Assembly: GCA_964429015.1 (NCBI GenBank)
Contig: CAYSAM010000001.1
Location: 1-64,000, forward strand
Length of the DNA stretch: 64,000 nucleotides
Direction: 5' to 3'
DNA from: MFAQ01 sp964429015
GTDB lineage: Bacteria; Patescibacteriota; Microgenomatia; UBA1400; MFAQ01
The notes below the pieces were generated by a model, which did no database searches, had not been told where the DNA came from, and saw only the letters and a program-made list of their open reading frames with translations. Of the stretch, positions 25,101 through 31,992 are shown piece after piece; positions within the stretch are counted from its first letter, which is position 1; every line of letters begins with the position of its first letter. The translations under genes were made by a program, and so were the position numbers.

Positions 25101-25601
25101 GAATTCGAGCCAAGATCCACGCATAGGACGAACCTCTGCAGCGTGAATAACGCGGCCAGAGTGAGGATCAATTTCTTTGGTAAAGTAGGCACCTGGGGAA
25201 CGGACGAGCTGGTTGACAACAACACGCTCAACACCGTTAATAATAAAGGTACCAATACTTGTCATGACTGGCACATCACCTAAAAAGATCTCTTGTTGTT
25301 GAGATTGTTTGGTTTGGAGATTGGTAAGTTTGACAGTAGCCCAAAGAGGAGCCTCGAAAGTAACACCTTTTTCTATGGCTTGTTTTGGAGAAAATTTGGG
25401 CAGACCAATGCGATTACTTAAAAATTCGAACTCGAAGATTTTACCAGTAAAGTCTCTGATTGGATTTAGTTCCAAGAGACTTTCCTTTATTCCTTCTTCT
25501 AAAAATTGTTTGTAGGAGTCGATTTGGATTTGAGCTAAGTTAGGCTCTTTTAATCTGGAGGTGACGTTCCCCCAGTTTTCACGATTGGTTTTTTTAATCA
25601 T
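22152..25601 (-). CDS. rpoB: DNA-directed RNA polymerase beta subunit
   Basis: 1149 residues if translation starts at MIKKTNREN (25601). The open frame extends 39 codons further, but that part lies in the leader between promoter and start and does not resemble RpoB. Conserved blocks include the fork loop and rifampicin region (LSSILDQVNPLSEIDNLRRVSVMGPGG), EGPNIGL, the KGDLIINGPAAQDGELALGQN segment and the C-terminal GGKAQMGGQRLGEMEVWALEAHKAAYSLQEMLTLKSDD clamp. A 40-residue acidic tail follows. No Shine-Dalgarno sequence. First gene of the rpoB-rpoC-rpsL-rpsG operon. Confidence 0.97.
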   Translation of the reverse strand: MIKKTNRENWGNVTSRLKEPNLAQIQIDSYKQFLEEGIKESLLELNPIRDFTGKIFEFEFLSNRIGLPKFSPKQAIEKGVTFEAPLWATVKLTNLQTKQSQQQEIFLGDVPVMTSIGTFIINGVERVVVNQLVRSPGAYFTKEIDPHSGRVIHAAEVRPMRGSWLEFLVSRNDHISVRIDRHRKVSATTLIRALGYTSNDDILALFNDVDTDKDHKYIATTLLKDSTTSTEEALLEFYQKVRPGEPAVLDNAKALLHQMFFDARRYNLGLVGRYKMNRKLSISTPVDKQHITLSNDDFIGVVRYLIGLQNGHGKIDDIDHLANRRLRCVGELVNQTSFKAGLLRLERSIKEKMSLAKPDELPTPAAFVNPRPIISSITEFFRRNRLSSILDQVNPLSEIDNLRRVSVMGPGGITRERASFSMRDIHSSQYSRICPVRSPEGPNIGLVTYLALYTRVNEFGFLESPYLKVEKVTKGGKVSYQVGTEIIYLAADDEENAYITHSEIGRDGDTITQQWVPVRYQGKFIEADIDKVQYIDVSPRQVLGTSAALIPFVQQDEGTRALMGTHHLTQALPLVKPAAPIVGTGMEGVAAQAMGWVVMSDFDGEVISVDGNHVTVKIGKDDIAKASTLVSPYDYGFVEVNKDLVTYNLRKYHNSSQDTCYDQHPAVNVGDKLKKGDLIINGPAAQDGELALGQNMLIAYAAFEGLGYEDAIVVSDRAVREDLLSSIHIHEHTCDVMNTKLGDEELTRDIPNVSEIDLRNLGDDGVIAIGSVVGPNDILVGKIAPKGETELTAEERLLRAIFGEKAREVRDTSLRLPHGDQGVVVSVRILNREDGDELDAGVIKQIKVKVAQLRKITVGDKVAGRHGNKGVISKIVSEADMPHLADGRPIDIIISPLSVLARMNLGQLLEAQLGFAGEVLGKKYSVPVFEKITEDKMVSALKEAGLPVTGKSQLYDGRTGEPFAQECAVGVGYIIKLNHMVEDKTHARSIGPYSLVTQQPLGGKAQMGGQRLGEMEVWALEAHKAAYSLQEMLTLKSDDVVGRAKAFEAIVKGETIPMSSIPESFKVLVKELNSLCLAVVPTGSIVTAPEDMTAVKPDIAAELAEATSISDELKATTFEEEDENGDEVIDELTEESAEAGDINPDLDNQ

Positions 25602-25655
25602 CCGTTTTTTTGGTTTTTTTTGGCAGGATAAATAACAATGGACGCAATACGAAAA

Positions 25656-25681
25656 CCTGACTGGCACAAATTCCAGCCAAG
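25656..25681 (-). promoter_or_regulatory. Hairpin in the rpoB leader
   Basis: CTTGGCTGG and CCAGTCAGG (9 bp, two G-U pairs) with an 8-base loop, about 55 bases before rpoB. No T-run follows, so it is not a terminator; it may be a regulatory or stability element. Confidence 0.4.
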
Positions 25682-25698
25682 TTATTAGCAGTAATGGT

Positions 25699-25728
25699 AG
25701 TATAGCTGACGTAGGCACGCGGTGTCAA
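25699..25728 (-). promoter_or_regulatory. Promoter of the rpoB operon
   Basis: TTGACA, 18 bases, TATACT on the minus strand; expected start near 25692, giving a leader of about 90 bases. Confidence 0.8.
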
Positions 25729-25751
25729 CAGGCATTTGGGGAAGATTTGGA

Positions 25752-25880
25752 TCATAGATAGTAGATCGTTGATCGTAGATGTTAGGTGGTTGACTGGATG
25801 GGTCAAACCTCCCTTAATCCCCCTTTGACCCGCCTGCATCAGCTGTGCTGAAAAGCACTGCGGGCAGGCAAGGGGGACAT
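25752..25880. repeat. Family-3 and family-4 repeats
   Basis: GATAGTAGATCGTTGATCGTAGATG units (25752-25792) are followed by CCCTTAATCCCCCTTTGACC ... GGCAAGGGGG (25808-25876), a palindromic family also seen at 59648-59690. The stretch 25880-26050 holds no gene that I can support; a short open frame ending at about 26035 (LKTFGSTNRRIYFF ...) has no start signal and may be a remnant. Confidence 0.5.
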
Positions 25881-26056
25881 TATGCTGCGTTTCGATAAGT
25901 AAGAGATAGAGCGAAGTATGGTATTATGAGGCTAATATTTTAGTTTGGAAGGCTGCTTTGAAAACGTTTGGATCAACTAACCGGAGAATATATTTTTTTC
26001 TGAGCTGGAGAAAGAGAAAAAGGCTATTGAGCTAATATAAACGAGTAGGTTTAATT

Positions 26057-26080
26057 GCCCCGCAGTAGCGGGGTTTTTTT
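26057..26080 (+). terminator. Intrinsic terminator, plus strand
   Basis: CCCCGC / GCGGGG stem with loop AGTA and seven T. No clear upstream gene, so it may end a small transcript from 25900-26050 or insulate the next gene. Confidence 0.75.
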
Positions 26081-26108
26081 GGAATGTCAACAAAGTGTTT
26101 GTTATAAT
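26079..26108 (+). promoter_or_regulatory. Promoter of gene 26145-26507
   Basis: TTGGAA, 18 bases, TATAAT directly after the terminator. Confidence 0.5.
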
Positions 26109-26144
26109 TTGCTGACTAATTTGGCACTTTCTTAAGGAGTGATA

Positions 26145-26507
26145 ATGAAAACCCCTAAATATCTGTTTGTGGCTCCAATGTTATTTAAAATTTTAAGACT
26201 GCTTTTTGTTCTTGGTGGATCTGTATCAATAGCACTCATTTTTATCTTTGAGTCTTTGGGTTATACAGATGTAAGTATCGTTGACTGGTCGTTATCAATT
26301 GGATATTGTGTTTCGCTGATAGCTATAGTTGCCAATGAAATAGTTTTGACGCGCTTCAACACCAAAGAGCTTGGTGTTCACCTATTTGTTTACTTAACAG
26401 CAAAATATTATCTTGATTGGAGCAATGAGTACATGTACTTTTTGGGCAGCAGGTTTGACAAGGGATACCGCATCGCTGTCCAAAATAGAACTAAAGCTAG
26501 CCGTTGA
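26145..26507 (+). CDS. Small membrane protein, 120 residues
   Basis: ATG at 26145 is preceded by AAGGAG at 5 bases; an in-frame GTG two codons earlier overlaps that site. Two hydrophobic segments (about 14-36 and 50-68) with a cytoplasmic-looking basic C-terminus (SRFDKGYRIAVQNRTKASR). No family recognised. It has its own promoter and terminators on both sides, like the other accessory genes with strong ribosome sites in this window. Confidence 0.65.
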   Translation: MKTPKYLFVAPMLFKILRLLFVLGGSVSIALIFIFESLGYTDVSIVDWSLSIGYCVSLIAIVANEIVLTRFNTKELGVHLFVYLTAKYYLDWSNEYMYFLGSRFDKGYRIAVQNRTKASR

Positions 26508-26532
26508 ATCGATTCAAAAAGATAAGATTTAC

Positions 26533-26561
26533 AAACCCGCAAATATTATGCGGGTTTTTTG
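26533..26561 (+). terminator. Intrinsic terminator, plus strand
   Basis: AAACCCGC / GCGGGTTTTTT stem, 26 bases after the stop of the small membrane protein. Confidence 0.85.
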
Positions 26562-26607
26562 TGGTTTTGGTGATGAAATAGGTTTGATAAATCAAACCAC
26601 TACGAAC

Positions 26608-27612
26608 TTATTTACAATCCTTCTTTAGGTAGGTGCAGACGTTTTTGTTGTGTTCTTCGATGGTGTCGGCAAAGTGGATTTTACCGTTTTGATCGTGGAG
26701 ATAAAACCAGGCAGAAGTCTGCTCAGGTCTTGCTGCTGCAGAAAGTGCAGATTTACCAGGATTGGAAATAGGAGTGGGGGGAAGACCTTTATTTAAGTAG
26801 GTGTTGTAAGGCGAGGGCAATTTTAGGTCGGCAAGAGTTATGTTTTGTGGCCACCAGTTGCAATCGTTTTTTTTGCAACTCTTTGATCCTAAAAAATACT
26901 GAACTGTGGCGTCTATTTGTAAGGGCCAGTCGGCTTCTAAACGTTTTTTGATTACACCAGCGATTTTGGGCATTTCACTGTCATTTGCCGCTTCCCTCTC
27001 GAGAAGTGAAGCAATTATGACCACACTTTCTGACTGAGGGTTTGTCAGAGATGACTGAATATCAATTTTCTGAGATTTTGCAACTTCATCAAACCTAGAA
27101 AATAGCTTTTCAGAAATAAATTGAGCGGTCGCTGTCAGCGGTAGATCGTAAGTGTCGGGAAAGAGAAAACCTTCTCTGTTTTTTGTAAGCATTTCGAAGT
27201 CTTTTGAATTAAATTTTTTGTCTGGAATGTCCTTGTATGCTTTTTCAATTATTAAGTTTATCTCCTCGGACCGCAATCCTTCTGGGATGGTGACTCTGAC
27301 TTGTTTGGAGTAGGCCTTGGTTAGAGACTTGGCTAGGTCGGAAGCGGTGAGATTGGGATTTAGATTGAAATAGCCTGCCTGAATTTTGCTAGCAAGATTG
27401 AGACGTAAAACGGTAATTTTAAAGGCAGTTCTGGAACGAATTAATTTTTGTTCACTGAGGTTACTGATAATGGTGTTTAACGAAGAACCTGATTTGATTT
27501 CAAAAGGTACTAGTGGTCCAGGGAACCGGGTGACTGGCTGGGTAGCAGCAAGATACCAAGTAAAAAAACCAACGGACAAAAAAAGAAAAACAAATAAAAG
27601 ACGGTTGAGCAT
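26608..27612 (-). CDS. mltG: Endolytic murein transglycosylase
   Basis: 334 residues. N-terminal membrane anchor (about 3-22), a LysM-like segment (PFEIKSGSSLNTIISNLSEQKLI) and the YceG catalytic domain with the active-site glutamate in IIASLLEREA (about Glu205), plus the family signatures EGFLFPDTYDL and NKGLPPTPISNPG. MltG cuts nascent glycan strands in the inner wall and sets their length. A small zinc-ribbon gene lies 9 bases upstream in the same direction, so both are likely transcribed together. No Shine-Dalgarno. Confidence 0.93.
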   Translation of the reverse strand: MLNRLLFVFLFLSVGFFTWYLAATQPVTRFPGPLVPFEIKSGSSLNTIISNLSEQKLIRSRTAFKITVLRLNLASKIQAGYFNLNPNLTASDLAKSLTKAYSKQVRVTIPEGLRSEEINLIIEKAYKDIPDKKFNSKDFEMLTKNREGFLFPDTYDLPLTATAQFISEKLFSRFDEVAKSQKIDIQSSLTNPQSESVVIIASLLEREAANDSEMPKIAGVIKKRLEADWPLQIDATVQYFLGSKSCKKNDCNWWPQNITLADLKLPSPYNTYLNKGLPPTPISNPGKSALSAAARPEQTSAWFYLHDQNGKIHFADTIEEHNKNVCTYLKKDCK

Positions 27613-27621
27613 GGTAAAAGA

Positions 27622-27828
27622 CTAAACTTCGCTGAGAAGAGCGCGGCGATAGGTATTGTTTTTACTGTTGTAAATAAAAACACGACCGCATTTGCAAGTA
27701 ACTTGATCCATATCCTTAACCTTTGTAGAAGCAGACTTTTTACCTTCGGATAAATTGGTTCCACATCCGACACAGGTACCTCTGGATAGGAGCCAGGCTT
27801 GAACAGGAGCGATTATGTTTTTGAACAT
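27622..27828 (-). CDS. Small zinc-ribbon protein
   Basis: 68 residues from the ATG at 27828 (an earlier in-frame start 6 codons upstream overlaps the -10 region TATACA). Two cysteine pairs, CVGC near the N-terminus and CKC near the C-terminus, 30 residues apart, suggest one zinc ribbon. The rest is basic. Precedes mltG by 9 bases. The -10-like box ends 8 bases before the start, implying a leaderless mRNA. Function unknown. Confidence 0.6.
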   Translation of the reverse strand: MFKNIIAPVQAWLLSRGTCVGCGTNLSEGKKSASTKVKDMDQVTCKCGRVFIYNSKNNTYRRALLSEV

Positions 27829-27894
27829 AGAGTTATTGTATAACACCTGTTGCTTTTTTTCTAAAACAATGTAAATTTAATGTAGACCCTGATG

Positions 27895-28160
27895 AAAAAA
27901 ACTGTTCGTTGCACATTTGGTTTCCGTTTCTTTAAAGTTTTTTTCTAGAGTTCTGGTAACGGCATCTCCAGTGTGAGATCGGCCACTAGGTGTTGCACCT
28001 AAAGGGAGACTCCTTGATTGAGGAAAAGCAACACACAATTTGAGAAATAGCCGTGACAAGCTATTTGTAGCGACAGCACTAAAGGACTGGTCCAGACCTA
28101 CAATACGAATTGGCAGAACAAACAATCAATAAAACCTTTCGCCTGTCACAGTGAGGGGTT
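27895..28160 (+). ncRNA. Candidate structured non-coding RNA
   Basis: No credible protein gene occupies this stretch, yet it is full of short perfect stems: ATCTC/GAGAT near 27965, TAGGTG/CACCTA near 27986-28000, AAATAGC/GCTATTT near 28046-28067 and GGTC/GACC near 28089. It ends in a 12-bp stem with G-U pairs (AAAACCTTTCGC / GTGAGGGGTTTT) and a T-run, a plus-strand intrinsic terminator at about 28130-28170. The size, about 260 nt, and conserved-looking loops suggest a functional RNA, but it lacks the marks of RNase P RNA, tmRNA or 6S RNA. The minus-strand frame 27877-28125 starts only at TTG and has no ribosome site. Confidence 0.45.
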
Positions 28161-28183
28161 TTATTTTTTTGGTATATTAAGCC

Positions 28184-28741
28184 ATGAGTAATGAAAATGC
28201 AGGTTACGCCCCAGATATTGAAGAAAAAAAGGAAACAAAATCTTTTGCTAGTTTTGTACTCAAGGAACCTCGCATGGTTCAAGAAGCATGCCTAGAGTCC
28301 ATATCTGAGCTAATTGCAAAAGTATATTCGGAAAATATAAATCCCGATACAGAGGTGTTGAGGTGGAGTAAGTTTAAAATTGAATCGGTAGAGAGCCTAA
28401 TAAAAAAAATTAAGGAGCGTAAAAGTGAAGACAGAATTCCCAATAATTATGACGAGAAAGAGTTTGTAAAGCTGTTTTACGTGTGGATATTACTAGCAGA
28501 TAAAAGAGAAATTGTGGAGCAAAATGTAAAGATATCAAGGAGTAATAAGTTACAAATTACAGAAGTGAAAAGCTGGTTGCCAAATAAATATGAATTAAAT
28601 AAAATTGCATTTGAGTTGCATGATAAAGGAAAAGCGACTATAGATGCTTTTTTCCTGGGAAACGAAACGACAAAATTCTTTGACGATTCTGAGGTAGAAA
28701 AAATAAAAGGATTTTTGGCAGCTCTAGATAAGGATAATTAG
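28184..28741 (+). CDS. Orphan helical protein, 185 residues
   Basis: Mostly charged and helical (KSEDRIPNNYDEKEFVKLFYVWILLADKREIVEQN), without membrane segments or recognised motifs. TATATT lies 5 bases before the ATG, so the message is probably leaderless; no Shine-Dalgarno. The stop overlaps that of the convergent ruvX gene by 4 bases. Confidence 0.65.
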   Translation: MSNENAGYAPDIEEKKETKSFASFVLKEPRMVQEACLESISELIAKVYSENINPDTEVLRWSKFKIESVESLIKKIKERKSEDRIPNNYDEKEFVKLFYVWILLADKREIVEQNVKISRSNKLQITEVKSWLPNKYELNKIAFELHDKGKATIDAFFLGNETTKFFDDSEVEKIKGFLAALDKDN

Positions 28742-29127
28742 TTATTATCTAGAAAATCTTGGAGGATGTGGGCGGCGGCGGTTTGGTGCTCGATCTGTTT
28801 TTTTTGTTTGTGGGATTTTTTTGATCTGTTGAGAGTGGATTGGGCTTTTTTGCTACTTAGGTCTTCGTTATAGAAAATAATCTCACCATCGTAAATGTTT
28901 TTGATTTTTTGCTCTAGGAGTTTGCCGTAGTCGACTAAGAGCCCGTGGCTAGGGGTACCGATGATGAGACAGTCGGGGTTGGCGCGGGCGAGATAAGGCG
29001 TGAGCTTGCCCACCAAGGAGTCAATGTCTTTTTCGAAGATGGTAGCTAGGGGTGTGGCTAGTATCCCCTCTTCGGAGAAGCTGAGGCCGGTGTGGGCAGT
29101 GCCAAGATCCAGACAGAGATATTTCAT
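28738..29127 (-). CDS. ruvX: Putative Holliday junction resolvase RuvX / YqgF family
   Basis: 129 residues, normal length. RNase H-like fold: DLGTAHTGLS with catalytic Asp7, IIGTPSHG near 55-61 and YNEDLSSKKAQ with Glu88 (the usual DERLT block). In the last block EHQTAAAHILQDFL the position of the third acidic residue (Asp in VDSASAVIIL of the E. coli protein) is His114. The family works on 16S rRNA 5' end maturation and was first proposed as a junction resolvase. Whether the His keeps activity is open. TATAAA lies 8 bases before the ATG. Confidence 0.85.
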   Translation of the reverse strand: MKYLCLDLGTAHTGLSFSEEGILATPLATIFEKDIDSLVGKLTPYLARANPDCLIIGTPSHGLLVDYGKLLEQKIKNIYDGEIIFYNEDLSSKKAQSTLNRSKKSHKQKKQIEHQTAAAHILQDFLDNN

Positions 29128-29150
29128 GGGTTTATTTTATAATATAAAGA

Positions 29151-29555
29151 ATGATCAATGGAATTTTGTGGGTTAAGCTAACCAAAGAGGCAAGAAATGC
29201 GCTACTAGAGCTGTGCCCACCCAAGCACGAGAAGATGTTTGCTGATCACGTAACACTTCTCTACAACATAAATTTTGACTCTATACCCGATGAGCTTTTT
29301 GATAGCAAGATAGACATAAAACTCAAACAGGAAAAATGGGATACTCAGATTCAGGCTGTAGGTGTGGAACTGCCCCAAAACATTGCCCACATGGTAAAAA
29401 ATGCACATATAACTATATCCGCAAAGCAAGATGTACCCCCCGTACGCTCTGGCAAGCTGTTTGAGAGTGAGCTAGTTGAGGCTAGAAGCCTGACAGGCGA
29501 CATAGAAATTGAGGGGTTTGTGGAGTTTTTTGAGTTTAAACAGAGAGTTAACTAG
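29151..29555 (+). CDS. Small 2H-phosphoesterase-like protein
   Basis: 134 residues. Two H-x-T motifs, DHVTLLYN (about residue 39) and AHITISA (about 83), flank a beta-alpha fold as in 2H phosphoesterases, which act on cyclic phosphates at RNA ends or in nucleotides. It is the stand-alone version of the C-terminal domain of the protein at 6095-7243 (shared PKHxxxFxDHxT). TATAAT at 29138-29143 ends exactly 7 bases before the ATG, so the mRNA is expected to be leaderless. Confidence 0.65.
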   Translation: MINGILWVKLTKEARNALLELCPPKHEKMFADHVTLLYNINFDSIPDELFDSKIDIKLKQEKWDTQIQAVGVELPQNIAHMVKNAHITISAKQDVPPVRSGKLFESELVEARSLTGDIEIEGFVEFFEFKQRVN

Positions 29556-29586
29556 GCACGATTTTCAGGTAAAATATCCTATAGAC

Positions 29587-29615
29587 TTGACAAAGTGGAT
29601 GTGGTGTGGTATTAT
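29587..29615 (+). promoter_or_regulatory. Promoter of orphan gene 29733-30200
   Basis: TTGACA, 17 bases, TATTAT, preceded by CCTATAGAC (extended -35 group). The leader of about 110 bases contains the hairpins GTAAGC/GCTTAC (29626-29645) and CCAGC/GCTGG. Confidence 0.75.
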
Positions 29616-29732
29616 AGGAGTTATAGTAAGCTGAAATATTGCTTACCAGCCAGCCGATAAAGCTGGTTGCTCATTCAAAATTCGCAAGCAATAAATTTCA
29701 GGTATACCGCCCAAGTGGCAAAGGAGTTTTAC

Positions 29733-30200
29733 ATGAAAATCAACAAGAATGATTCCCCGATCGAAATGCATGTAGTCCGTGGTTTTGTAATGACAGGGGA
29801 AGTAGTTAAGATCCACGATTACCGTATTCCCGCCACCCTTGATGATAAGGCAAAGCGCTCCGAGTTCATCGGATTGAAGCTCTCGAACGGATGTGTGATC
29901 CACATCCCCACTGACCGCGGTGAAGCCATGAAAAAGTTGGCAAACGAGGTCATGAAGATTTGGAAGAGTGAACTGGGCGTCGAGGCTACAAACAATGCCA
30001 TTAAGGCACTGTTGTTCGAAGCCGAAGTGGCGGTGATGATTACCAAAGTCAAACTTGGACCAGATGCTGGGAAAAGCCAGTATCGCCTGTATGACGCCAC
30101 TGCCAAAGAAACTTTCCTCCCCAGCCCGACCACCAATCAGCCCCGCGTCAAGATCGAGCACAAGAAAGGCGATCCGGATGACGGGTACATGACGATTTAG
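29733..30200 (+). CDS. Orphan protein, 155 residues
   Basis: ATG at 29733 follows AAAGGAG at 6 bases; upstream in-frame starts are inside the structured leader. Soluble, mixed alpha/beta, with a C-terminal basic tail (KIEHKKGDPDDGYMTI). Codons are richer in G and C than in neighbouring genes, like the cassette 1 gene. No family recognised. Own promoter, leader and terminator. Confidence 0.7.
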   Translation: MKINKNDSPIEMHVVRGFVMTGEVVKIHDYRIPATLDDKAKRSEFIGLKLSNGCVIHIPTDRGEAMKKLANEVMKIWKSELGVEATNNAIKALLFEAEVAVMITKVKLGPDAGKSQYRLYDATAKETFLPSPTTNQPRVKIEHKKGDPDDGYMTI

Positions 30201-30211
30201 TTTAATTGCTT

Positions 30212-30258
30212 GACGAATACTCACGAGCTCCACAATATGTGGGGCTCGTATTCGTTTT
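30212..30258 (+). terminator. Terminator of gene 29733-30200
   Basis: A long stem: ACGAATA and CGAGCTCCAC pair with GTGGGGCTCG and TATTCGT around AATAT, then TTTTG. Confidence 0.75.
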
Positions 30259-30283
30259 GAATGGATAGTTCCCTTGTTAGCTA

Positions 30284-31222
30284 CTAATAGATTTTTTGAA
30301 CAAAACCAATAATTTCTTTTAGGGAAATTTTTGTTGGATTTACCCCTTGTGGGTGTGCACCACCATTTTGAAGTGTATTTGCAGCGGTGTCGTAGTACCA
30401 CTCCTCTGCTCCACTAACTCGACCTTGATTGGTTAGTTCCGCTTCGTTTATTGTTTGATTTTTAAGCTCTGCCTCTTTTTTGCGTATGACTTTGATTAGT
30501 GGAGAAAGATCCAACATTGAGTCTTGTTTGGTAATTATATTGGTGTGACCAGTACTGTTGCGAGTTATTACAATTTTGGCATCTTCGCGATTGCGAATAA
30601 AACCAACCATAGCCAAATCGTTAGTTTCGACATAGGCACCTTTGAGGGTGCCATTTTTTATGGTGAATCGACCAGCTTTGTTGGTATTTAGTAGTGTTGT
30701 CCAAACTCTTGGTAGCTCGATATTTCTTTTGTACTCTTCCCTTACATGAGCATCGATAAGAGGCATTATTAGGTCTAGTGTGCGGTGCTGGTCGTTTGGG
30801 TATAAGCGATTGAGGTTCATAATTAATCCTGGCAGACCAAAGGCTCTATCTAACATATCCGTACTTATGGTTCCCTTTCCTTCCAAATCATCCCTTTTGG
30901 CCCAGTTTATTAGCTTACGAAGTGAAGGATGTGTTTCTACTTTTAGCCTTTTGGCAACTATAGTTGTTAGACATTCTTTTTTTTCACCACTTTTTTCGTT
31001 TTCAGTATGATGATCAAACATTCCCCCTAGATCAATAAGTAAATAACCTTCTTGTTCTAATTTTTCTGGCGATTGATTATTTGGAGGTGTGGTCCAAAAT
31101 CTGACAGCGGCATTTCTAATACCAGGAAAGACTGGTTCACCAAAAGTTTTGAGAATATAAAGTGCGGAAATAGTATCGGGTTGAAGCTTAGGAAACATGG
31201 CGATGGTGTGAACTTTAATCAT
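30284..31222 (-). CDS. DHH-like metal-dependent hydrolase
   Basis: 312 residues. LQPDTISALYIL near the N-terminus, LLIDLGGMFDHHTEN near 65-80, NWAKRDDLEGKG near 108 and a C-terminal GGAHPQGVNPTKISL form the scaffold of a DHH/MYG1-like phosphoesterase; the His/Asp residues would bind two metal ions. It shares this order with the cassette 1 protein at 11195-12094, but the codon use here is AT-rich like the genome. The sortase gene lies 12 bases downstream. Substrate unknown. Confidence 0.6.
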   Translation of the reverse strand: MIKVHTIAMFPKLQPDTISALYILKTFGEPVFPGIRNAAVRFWTTPPNNQSPEKLEQEGYLLIDLGGMFDHHTENEKSGEKKECLTTIVAKRLKVETHPSLRKLINWAKRDDLEGKGTISTDMLDRAFGLPGLIMNLNRLYPNDQHRTLDLIMPLIDAHVREEYKRNIELPRVWTTLLNTNKAGRFTIKNGTLKGAYVETNDLAMVGFIRNREDAKIVITRNSTGHTNIITKQDSMLDLSPLIKVIRKKEAELKNQTINEAELTNQGRVSGAEEWYYDTAANTLQNGGAHPQGVNPTKISLKEIIGFVQKIY

Positions 31223-31234
31223 CTGTTTTTATTG

Positions 31235-31990
31235 CTAATTATTAATTAGTGTACCTTCGACGACGAGGCGGCGAAGAGTGGTGCCTGGAGGCACACAAGT
31301 AATGACTTTGATGGTTTTGTCAGAGTAGTTTTGCTTTAATACCCAAAGTTCGTTAGGTTTAACTTCGTAGATTTTGTTAATACGATAGGTATATTCTGTT
31401 CCGTTGAACTTAGTAAAAATATCAGAGCCAACTTTTACTTTTGGTAAATTACTAAAAATTGTAGTGTATTTTTCGGGATTATAGAAACTAGGAATAGTAG
31501 AGTGTCCAAAGATAACAGGAGCACCCGATTGGCCAGGTAAAGCAGTCTGCGGAAATTGAACTAGCTGCTTAGTAAGGTCTTCGTCTTTTAAGCTTACAAC
31601 GGCATCCATAATACCCAGCGATGGAATAGATAGAGAGTATGAGTCTGGTATATTTAGTGGAATCTCGGAGACTTTTGGTTTGGTAAAAAGCTCATTTTGA
31701 ACACTGCCAGGAAACCAACTACTAGCTTTGGTGTAATCTAGCCCTGTAACAACTACTGGCTCTTGATTTTCTTCGGCTTGGGATTGATAAAATACAGGAG
31801 AAAGTAAACCGCTATCAGCAAAGTCAAAAATTTTTAGATCTTTGAACTGATAACTAACCACTGGATAAGCAACTCCACCAAGAATTGCCAAGCCCAATGC
31901 AGAAATAAAAGTGGGAATAGTTTTGAGGTAGAGAGGAATTTTGCGCCCGGGATGAGGGTTTTGGGCAGTTGCCTTTTGATAGCTATACAT
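31235..31990 (-). CDS. Sortase
   Basis: 251 residues. N-terminal membrane segment (about 26-47), then a sortase beta-barrel with catalytic His163 (VIFGHS), Cys232 (VITCVPPG) and Arg240/241. The TLxTC-type motif is VITC, as in class D/E or unclassified sortases. Sortases attach secreted proteins with an LPxTG-like tail to the wall or to each other; no substrate with such a tail is evident in this window. It lies 2 bases downstream of the actin-like membrane protein gene and is probably co-transcribed with it. Confidence 0.88.
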   Translation of the reverse strand: MYSYQKATAQNPHPGRKIPLYLKTIPTFISALGLAILGGVAYPVVSYQFKDLKIFDFADSGLLSPVFYQSQAEENQEPVVVTGLDYTKASSWFPGSVQNELFTKPKVSEIPLNIPDSYSLSIPSLGIMDAVVSLKDEDLTKQLVQFPQTALPGQSGAPVIFGHSTIPSFYNPEKYTTIFSNLPKVKVGSDIFTKFNGTEYTYRINKIYEVKPNELWVLKQNYSDKTIKVITCVPPGTTLRRLVVEGTLINN

Positions 31991-31992
31991 AG

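Noticed and set aside
25602..25718. 39-codon N-terminal extension of RpoB
   Set aside because: Lies between promoter and the RpoB-like start and contains the leader hairpin; does not resemble RpoB.
25915..26035. Short open frame (LKTFGSTNRRIYFF ...)
   Set aside because: No start codon with signal and no recognisable family; at most a remnant.
27877..28125. 82-residue minus-strand open frame
   Set aside because: Starts only at TTG without ribosome site, composition driven by hairpin repeats, and the plus strand shows stems and a terminator; treated as RNA.
27895..28160. RNase P RNA or tmRNA
   Set aside because: GAGGAAA and CAGAA occur but cannot form the P4 pairing, the region is too short, and no tRNA-like TTC arm or tag frame of a tmRNA was found.
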